64,000 nucleotides of DNA. Origin: Macrostomum hystrix (taxonomy: Eukaryota > Platyhelminthes > Macrostomidae). Positions 57,191 through 64,000 of this stretch are shown piece by piece (positions within the stretch are counted from its first letter, which is position 1; every line of letters begins with the position of its first letter). The notes beneath the pieces were generated by a model. The model had not been told where the DNA came from. It saw nothing but the letters and a program-made list of their open reading frames with translations, and made no database searches. The position numbers and the translations under genes were made by a program. The stretch is taken from contig CATNEN010000029.1 in assembly GCA_950097015.1 (NCBI GenBank), forward strand, positions 7,025,501-7,089,500, written 5' to 3'.

Positions 57191-57914
57191 CCAGAGCAGA
57201 GCAAAAAAAAGAACAATAAAATATATAAAATATATTCATCAACAATTACCTGCATGGTTACATGACGATATTTTATGAGCAGAAAAATTATGCCTATATT
57301 TGTGGATTTTGCCACCAGACACCCCTACGAGAATCGTTGAATATCTCGATGATGCCGATGTTTTGTGATTCGTGATAGTGGTTCATCGGATAGTGCAGAA
57401 AATTTTAACTGGTAGTCATGATTTCCATGGCGATTGGTTGATTGTTTAAGACTTGTCAAAATTAGGGTTTAGTTTGCCGATACAAGTCGGATTTCCAATC
57501 TGAAAATTCAATCTCAAAGCAATTGCGAGAATGTCAACTGCATGGCATACATTAAGCATATTAGGAACCTGCATAACTAGTACCAGCTGCTCACTATCTG
57601 CTCCTTATTGAGACTAGTGAACAATGGCCGTACGAGTACAAACTGTACTTGCCAGGTTAGCCGCTAGAAAACAGAAGGCGGCGGAGGTGGTTGCCAGGTT
57701 GAGTCCTGGCACGCTGCATTGTCACATAAGAAAGACAGATATCAGACATTCTATATTCCACTAGCTCTTGTTTGTGAGTTGCTTTTCCCGCGAGCACACA
57801 TCTTCTTTCTCTAGATTGAAAAAGGACCAACTGACACATTTTAGACAACTTTCTCTTCGCTGAAATACCGACACCGCCAGCTCCCGACAAGGCGAGCGCC
57901 CGGACACTCATGGG
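57191..57914 (+). other. SLC6 5' flank
   Basis: No array. AT-rich to about 57640, then more GC. It probably holds the promoter and 5' UTR, but I see no clear core promoter element. GGTTGAGTCCTGGC near 57705 resembles a tRNA box B. Confidence 0.4.
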
Positions 57915-58182
57915 ATGGCGTTTGCGGACTCCGACACTTTGGAGTCCATCGAGTTGGACGAGCTGGTCGAACGTTATCAACGACGCCGGACTCCTTCTGG
58001 GGACACCCTGTCTGGCGCATCGGCGAAGACCTGGAATTCTGACAGCGACAAGCTTGAGCAGAACTTCAAGGACAGAGGCGTCTGGAGCAGCAAATTTGAC
58101 TTCTTTTTCGCCTGTCTCGGCTACGGAGTCGGCTTGGCCAATTTTCTGCGATTTCCCGGCCTCGTCTTCAAGAATGGAGGGG
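57915..58182 (+). CDS. SLC6 exon 1: cytoplasmic N-terminus and TM1
   Basis: 89 codons plus 1 nt; acidic N-terminus, then WSSKFDFFFACLGYGVGLAN. Donor G|GTGGGT inside the NGGG motif. The intron array begins about 13 bp later. Confidence 0.93.
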
Positions 58183-61100
58183 GTGGGTATCCGACTCTTC
58201 TCACCTAGATGGGATCTAGAGCTTCTCACCTGCATGGGATCTAGAGTTTCTAACCTGGATGGGATCTAGAGCTTCTCACCTGGATGGGATCTAGAGCTTC
58301 TCGCCTGCATGGGATCTAGAGCTTCTCACCTGGATGGGATCTAGAGCTTCTCGCCTGCATGGGATCTAGAGCTTCTCACCTGGATGGGATCTAGAGCTTC
58401 TCGCCTGCATGGGATCTAGAGTTTCTAACCTGGATGGGATCTAGAGCTTCTCACCTGCATGGGATCTAGAGTTTCTAACCTGGATGGGATCTAGAGCTTC
58501 TCACTTGCATGGGATCTAGAGTTTCTAACCTGGATGGGATCTAGAGCTTCTCACCTGGATGGGATCTAGAGCTTCTCACCTGGATGGGATCTAGAGCTTC
58601 TAACCTGGATGGGATCTAGAGCTTCTCACCTGGATGGGATCTAGAGCTTCTCACCTGCATGGGATCTAGAGTTTCTAACCTGGATGGGATCTAGAGCTTC
58701 TCACCTGGATGGGATCTAGAGCTTCTCGCCTGCATGGGATCTAGAGTTTCTAACCTGGATGGGATCTAGAGCTTCTCACCTGGATGGGATCTAGAGCTTC
58801 TCACCTGGATGGGATCTAGAGCTTCTCACCTGGATGGGATCTAGAGCTTCTCACCTAGATGGGATCTAGAGCTTCTCCTCTGGATGGGATCTAGAGCTTC
58901 TCCTCTGGATGGGATCTAGAAATAAAAACTGTTGTCACAAAACTCTTACCCAGATGGGATCTTAAAACTTAAACAGCTTGCGAAGACATCTTTAACAATT
59001 CTCGCCAAAAAACAAAAACAACAAACAGGCGTATTCTTCATACCATACATGCTGATGGTGTTCCTTTGCGTCATCCCCATCGTCTACCTGGAAATGATAA
59101 TTGGCCAATTCTCGTCCGCCTCCACTCTGCAATTCGGCCGAGTTATTCCGCTGTTTCAGGGTGAGTTTAAATAGCGGTCGATTCTGATTTCGAGTTGTCA
59201 ATAAGTGGAAAATTATTAGACATTGTGTAGACATTGAGTAGACATTGAGTAGACATTCAGTAGAGATTTAGTAGAGATTTAGAAATTATTTATTTTGTAG
59301 AAATTTGAGTAGACATTGAGTAGCCATTGATTAGACATTGGGTGGACATTGGGTAGACATGGGTAGACATTGGGTAGAGAGTGAGTAGACATTGAGTAGA
59401 CATTGGGTAGAGAGTGAGTGGACAATTGGTAGACATTTTGTAGACAGTGAGTAGACATTGATTAGACATTGGTTAGACATTAGGTAGATATTTGAGTAAA
59501 CATCGGGTAGATAGTGAGTAGACAATGTGTAGACATTGGGTAGACATTGAGTAGACATTGAGTGACATTGAGTTGACATTAAGTAGACAACGAGTAGACA
59601 TTGGATAGTGAGTGAGTAGACAACGAGTAGACAGTTGAGTAGACGTTGGATAGTGAGTGAGTAGACAATGAGTAGACGTTCATACGATATTGATTAAATT
59701 TTACACAAAAAAGGCAAACGTTTTTCAGGCATCGGTTGGGCCATGTTCATAGTGACATTCTTCAGCATTATCTACTATCAGATTGTACTGTCCTGGGTTG
59801 TCTATTATCTAGTCAGCTCGCTCACTTCCGATCTGCCATTCGGTCATTGCAACAACACCTGGAATACGCCCGGTTAGTGTAACAAACGATTTCTTTTAAT
59901 CCACGATTTATGATTACTCAAAGCGCAGTTGAACTCAACCTTCCAGCTTGCCGTACAGTCTCTCAGTGGAATTCCACAGTCAGTGTTAAGCACACCGTGC
60001 TTTTTAGCGATGGCAGTCCCAACTTCACCGACCTAATTGCGAAAACACCCAGCGAGGAGTATTTTAGGTGAGCGTGAACCTGATCCTCTTGTAAAAATCA
60101 CTGTTTATATTTTTCCTACCTAAATCTGAACTTATTTTGTGTTTTCCTAACCGAAATCGCTTCTAGTTCCTCGGCACGCCCCTTTAGTCGCCTGGGATTA
60201 TCCTTCGGGCTTACCCTAGATTACCTTTTGGTCTTTCCCTTCCTTAAATTACCCTTCGGTTTCTTTTTGGATTCCTCTTCGGGCTTTACGTGGAATTCCC
60301 TTCGGGTTTCCCCTTCGGGATTCCCCTTCGGGATTCCCCTTCGGGATTCCCCTTCGGAATTCCCCTTCGGGATTCCCCTTCGGGATTCCCCTTCGGGATT
60401 CCCCTTTGGGATTCCCTTCAGGGTTCTCCTTCGGGATTCCCCTTCGGGATTCCCCTTCGGGATTCCCCTTTGGGATTCCCTTCAGGGTTCTCCTTCGGGA
60501 TTCCGTTTGGGATTCACCTAGGATTCCTATTTGGGCTTCTTTCGGATTCCCTTTGGGGCATCATGTTGGATCCATTTAATCTAAATTTTGCTGACTTCCA
60601 AATAAATCGCAACGCGCACATTCAGAAACTACGTCCTGGCCGAGTCCGGTGACATCGGAATCCTGGGCTCCATCAACTGGCGCCTGGCGCTGAGCCTGCT
60701 CTTCGCCTGGGCCTGCGTCTTCATCGTCCTGTTCCAGGGCGTCACCTCGCCGAAGAAGGCAAGATTATCCTTGCCTGCAGAAAAATACTTTGTGACAGGG
60801 AGTCGATCACCCAATTACCGGATAAGACGCTTATTAGAAAATATTTGGGATAATCTTATCTTATGTTATGATTGTCATAACTAGGTTCTAGTTATTAAGA
60901 TCATCCAAGTTTGGGATCAACTGAGGTTTGGGATCAACTGAGGTTTGGGATCAACTGAGGTTTGGGATCAACTGAGGTTTGGGATCAACTGAGGTTTGGG
61001 ATCAACTGAGGTTTGGGATCAACTGAGGTTTGGGATCAACTGGGGTTTGGGATCAACTGAGGTTTGGGATCAACTGAGGTTTGAATATAATAATATTCTA

Positions 61101-64000
61101 CGCTCGTAACTCCCTTTGTATAAAGGAGATTATCCCTGATTCTAACTTAAAAACGAAAACATTGGCATTTTTTCAAGGTAATTTACTTTACGGTGGTGCT
61201 ACCTTGGGTCCTGATGATCGTCTTCCTAATTGCCACGGCCATGCTTACTGGCTCATCTATCGGCTTCAGGTACTTCCTCTCTCCCAACTGGGACAAGATT
61301 AGCCAGGCTTCGGTGAGTCATTTTTAACGAGGTACTCTGCAAAAGGGAGAGATTAGTAGACACAGGGACTACGGAGAGATTAGTAGACACAGGGATTACG
61401 GAGAGATTAGTAGACACAGGGATTACGGAGAGATTAGTAGACACAGAGATTACGGAGAGATTAGTAGACACAGGGATTACGGAGAGATTAGTAGACACAG
61501 GGATTACGGAGAGATTAGCAGACACAGGGATTACGGAGAGATTAGTAGACACAGGGATTACGGAGAGATTAGTAAACACAGGATTACGGAGAGATTAGTA
61601 GACACAGGGATTACGGAGAGATTAGTAAACACAGGATTACGGAGAGATTAGTAGACACAGGGATTACGGAGAGATTAGTAAACACAGGATTACGGAGAGA
61701 TTAGTAGACACAGGGATTACGGAGAGATTAGTAAACACAGGATTACGGAGAGATTAGTAGACACAGGGATTACGGAGAGATTAGTAGACACAGGGATTAC
61801 GGAGAGATTAGTAGACACAGGGATTATGGGGAGATTAGTAGACACAGGGATTACGGAGAGCTTAGTAGACACAGGGATTACGGAGAGATTAGTAGACACA
61901 TGGATTACGGAGAGATTAGTAGACACAGGGATTATGGGGAGATTAGTTGACACAGGGATTATGGGGAGATTAGTAAACACAGGGATTATGGGGAGATTAG
62001 TAGACACATGGATTATGGGGAGATTAGTTGACACAGGGATTACGGAGAGATTAGTAAACACAGGGATTACGGAGAGATTAGTAGACGCAAGATTACGGAG
62101 AGATAAGTAGACACAGGGATTACGGAGAGATTAGTAGACACAGGGATTACGGAGAGATTAGTAAACACAGGGATTACGGAGAGATTAGTAGACAAAGGGA
62201 TTACGGAGGGATTAGTAGACGCAAGATTACGGAGAGATTAGTAGACACAGGGATTACGGAGAGATTAGTAGACACAGGGATTACGGAGAGATTAGTAAAC
62301 ACAGGGATTACGGAGAGATTAGTAAACACAGGGATTACGGAGAGATTAGTAGACACAGGGATTACGGAGAGATTAGTAAACACAGGATTACGGAGAGATT
62401 AGTAAACACAGGGATTACGGAGAGATTAGTAAACACAGGATTACGGAGAGATTAGTAGACACAGGGATTATGGGGAGATTAGTAGACACAGGGATTACGG
62501 AGAGATTAGTAGACACAGGGATTATGGGGAGATTAGTAGACACAGGGATTACGGAGAGATTAGTAAACACAGGATTACGGAGAGATTAGTAGACACAGGG
62601 ATTATGGGGAGATTAGTAGACACAGGGATTACGGAGAGATTAGTAGACACAGGGATTACGGAGAGATTAGTAGACACAGGGATTACGGAGAGATTAGTAG
62701 ACACAGGGATTACGGAGAGATTAGTAGACGCAGGGATTACGGAGAGATTAGTAGACACAGGGATTATGGGGAGATTAGTAGACACAGGGATTACGGAGAG
62801 ATTAGTAGACACAGGGATTACGGAGAGATTAGTAGACACAGGGATTATGGGGAGATTAGTAGACGCAGGGATTATAAGAGTCCTCCCACTTCAAACTGTG
62901 ATTTCACAGACCTGGACAGACGCCTCCTCACAAGCGTTTTTCTCACTGGGACCCTGTTTTGGCGGCATCATGACCTTGTCCAGCTACAACAGGTTTAAAT
63001 ATAATATTCAACGGTAAGGTTTTTCTCATTCTTTCATCTTTGATGTCTATTTTATGCTATAAAGCTCAGATTTTAAAGAAAAAAGAATAAATCTGCGTTG
63101 TCTTAACAGCTCTACTTAACTAGTAGTAAGATGCAGGTTCGAATTTGGGTTTTCCGCTTTTAAAAATAAACAGGGACGCCATACTGCTAGCCCTGCTGGA
63201 CACTGTAACGAGCTTTCTGTCCGGCTTGGTGGTTTTCGGATCGCTTGGAGTCCTGTCCCACAAGACCGGAATCCCCATCACCGACCTGAGCATCTCGGGT
63301 GAGTCATTCGAAGCTTGACTAGTCATTTTAGATTAAGAATTTTTAGTATATTAGATAAAGCGCCAGCGAAAAATTATGACTTTTTGGGTCGGATGTACAT
63401 GCTATGTGTACACCATATGTACACCCTATGTACATAGAATATTCACTCGAGGTGCATGCTATGTGCACCCAATGTACATTCTAAGGGGGTGAGTGGCAGA
63501 GCGGCTAACGCGTTCGTTAACCTCACGCCTTCCTGAGCTCGATTCCTCGGCGAGGCCACATTCATTGGGGCTGAGAGAAGGCTTGGGAGCTTCTCGTGCA
63601 ATTTACGCCCTTGAGGGCCAACCTCCGCCAAGGCACAGTGAGATTATACACTGCCTGACGATGAGAAAGTCAGAGCAGATGTACACACCTGTGTGAGCGT
63701 GTACCTGCGTACAGTATCTGTGTGCGTGTGTGCTCAGGAGTCAGCGAAATGGGCAGAATTGCCTTCTCGCTGGCTGTAGGTCTAGTGCCACCAAATTATG
63801 AGCCATTGCCCGCAGCCCTCCTGCAACTATTATTATTATTATATGCACATTCTCAGTACATTCAATGTGCAACATGATTTCGAATGAGGCGCCAGCCAAT
63901 CAGAGCCGGTCTCGCTGCTCTCTCCCCCCGCCCTCAGGCAGCGGGCTCACCTTCATAGCCTACCCGGACCTGTTCGAGTCGCTCCCAGCTGCACCGGCGT
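57915..64000 (+). CDS. SLC6-family Na+-coupled transporter, exons 1-9 (3' partial)
   Basis: Plasma-membrane symporter of amino acids, amines or related solutes. Exons: 57915-58182, 59029-59160, 59729-59872, 59947-60067, 60626-60758, 61178-61312, 62910-63013, 63174-63298, 63938-64000+. All joins keep frame; about 408 residues are in view, through TM1-TM7 and into the loop before TM8. Family marks: TM1 YGVGLANFLRFP and NGGGVFFIPY; TM2 LEMIIGQFSS; the extracellular disulfide loop GHCNNTWNTPAC with an N-glycosylation site; the FFSLGPCFGG and SSYNRF region of TM6; GSGLTFIAYP. Gly replaces the TM1 Asp of monoamine carriers (GYGVGL), so an amino-acid or GABA-like substrate is more likely than a monoamine (inference). 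The usually conserved Trp before RFP is Leu here. The start at 57915 is preferred over an out-of-frame ATG at 57910. Confidence 0.95.
58195..58922. repeat. SLC6 intron 1 minisatellite, 25-bp unit
   Basis: About 29 copies with GGATGGGATCTAGAGCTTCT plus CACCT. Variants GCATGGG and GTTTCTAACC alternate. Confidence 0.97.
59029..59160 (+). CDS. SLC6 exon 2: TM2
   Basis: 132 nt, AACAG|GC to CAG G|GTGAGT; encodes VFFIPYMLMVFLCVIPIVYL and the EMIIGQFSS motif. Confidence 0.95.
59205..59690. repeat. SLC6 intron 2 minisatellite, 12-bp unit
   Basis: About 35 loose copies of GTAGACATTGAG with length and sequence drift. It starts about 45 bp after the donor. Confidence 0.92.
59729..59872 (+). CDS. SLC6 exon 3: TM3 and loop start
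   Basis: 144 nt, TTTTTCAG|GC to CCC G|GTTAGT; GIGWAMFIVTFFSIIYYQ, then SSLTSDLPFGHCNNTWNTP. Intron 3 is the shortest (74 bp) and has no array. Confidence 0.95.
59947..60067 (+). CDS. SLC6 exon 4: large extracellular loop
   Basis: 121 nt, TTCCAG|CT to TTT AG|GTGAGC; second loop Cys, then further N-glycosylation candidates (NST, NFT) and TPSEEYF. Confidence 0.93.
60280..60545. repeat. SLC6 intron 4 minisatellite, 13-bp unit
   Basis: About 20 copies of TTCCCCTTCGGGA; degenerate TTCGG units start near 60185. Confidence 0.95.
60626..60758 (+). CDS. SLC6 exon 5: TM4, with a GC donor
   Basis: 133 nt, ACATTCAG|A to AAG AAG|GCAAGA. Encodes RNYVLAESGDIGILGSINWR and TM4 up to SPKK. Reading phase and family alignment place the donor at GCAAGA. 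No in-frame GT donor fits. Confidence 0.9.
60905..61085. repeat. SLC6 intron 5 minisatellite, 17-bp unit
   Basis: About 11 nearly perfect copies of TTTGGGATCAACTGAGG. Confidence 0.96.
61178..61312 (+). CDS. SLC6 exon 6: TM5
   Basis: 135 nt, phase 0 at both ends, TTTCAAG|GTA to TCG|GTGAGT; VIYFTVVLPWVLMIVFLIAT, then GFRYFLSPNWDKI. Confidence 0.94.
61340..62876. repeat. SLC6 intron 6 minisatellite, 27-bp unit
   Basis: About 57 copies of GGATTACGGAGAGATTAGTA plus GACACAG, with GGATTATGGGGAG, AAACACAG and 26-bp deletion forms. It fills the intron from about 28 bp after the donor to about 33 bp before the next exon. Confidence 0.97.
62910..63013 (+). CDS. SLC6 exon 7: TM6
   Basis: 104 nt, TTTCACAG|ACC to CAA CG|GTAAGG; TWTDASSQAFFSLGPCFGG, then SSYNRFKYNIQ. 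Matches the unwound TM6 region that helps bind substrate and Na+ in the family. Confidence 0.95.
63174..63298 (+). CDS. SLC6 exon 8: TM7
   Basis: 125 nt, AAACAG|GG to TCG G|GTGAGT; RDAILLALLDTVTSFLSGLV and GSLGVLSHKTG. Confidence 0.95.
63485..63841 (+). mobile_element. SINE family A, longest copy, in SLC6 intron 8
   Basis: tRNA-like head: GTGGCAGAGCGGCTAACGCG (box A) and GAGCTCGATTCCTC (box B). The body has GAGAGAAGGCTTGGGAGCTT and the tail is (ATT)n. ACATTCT on both sides looks like the target duplication. It sits in a patch of ATGTACACC-like short repeats (63390-63480). Confidence 0.87.
63938..64000 (+). CDS. SLC6 exon 9, cut by window end
   Basis: CCCTCAG|GC opens SGLTFIAYPDLFESLPAAPA, the conserved segment before TM8. 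TM8-TM12 lie beyond the window. Confidence 0.92.

Noticed and set aside
56039-57315. Gly/Leu/Trp/Cys-rich minus-strand proteins of up to 370 residues
   Set aside because: Read from a 22-25 bp minisatellite; the frame changes wherever the C-run length changes.
63493-63696. 67-residue plus-strand open frame in SLC6 intron 8
   Set aside because: It lies entirely in the family-A SINE; the same frame appears degraded in other copies.

Overview
The window is animal nuclear DNA. Its genes are split by GT-AG introns (one is GC-AG). The proteins are metazoan: a glypican, an SLC6 neurotransmitter-type transporter and a C2H2 zinc-finger protein. tRNA-derived SINEs and non-autonomous DNA transposons are scattered through it. 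Gene density, SINE content and repeat load suggest a spiralian-type invertebrate, possibly a flatworm, but nothing here fixes the phylum. There are no prokaryotic operons and no CRISPR array.

Layout. (1) 23-5115, minus strand: the last three visible exons of a C2H2 zinc-finger gene, 5' end not found. (2) 6.7-27 kb: no convincing gene; a chain of minisatellites, including an inverted pair sharing one unit (8.3-10.4 kb), a long pyrimidine-rich array (13.6-15.9 kb), an array of AP-1-like sites inside a foldback inverted repeat (20.1-21.0 kb) and a 2.3 kb array of 24-bp units (23.2-25.5 kb). (3) 28.7-32.7 kb, minus strand: seven exons of an unusual modular gene. Every intron is phase 1 and every exon carries one or two copies of an (N/D)P(L/I/V)TG motif. 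(4) 33.4-43.5 kb: AT-richer DNA with a TA-flanked MITE, SINE copies and two arrays. (5) 44.1-47.3 kb, plus strand: a complete two-exon glypican with a very proline-rich stalk, just downstream of a hAT-like element. (6) 47.4-57.9 kb: intergenic, with long arrays. (7) 57.9-64.0 kb, plus strand: the first nine exons of an SLC6 transporter, running off the end of the window.

The most striking property is the minisatellite load. About 32 arrays, nearly all with different units of 6-46 bp, cover about 24 kb by my coordinates, a little over a third of the window. They occupy most of the larger introns, often starting close to the 5' splice site. Most long open frames in the window are translations of these arrays and are not genes. 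The four genes show no functional link to each other. All exon joins were made by hand from splice signals, reading phase and family resemblance, with no transcript evidence.
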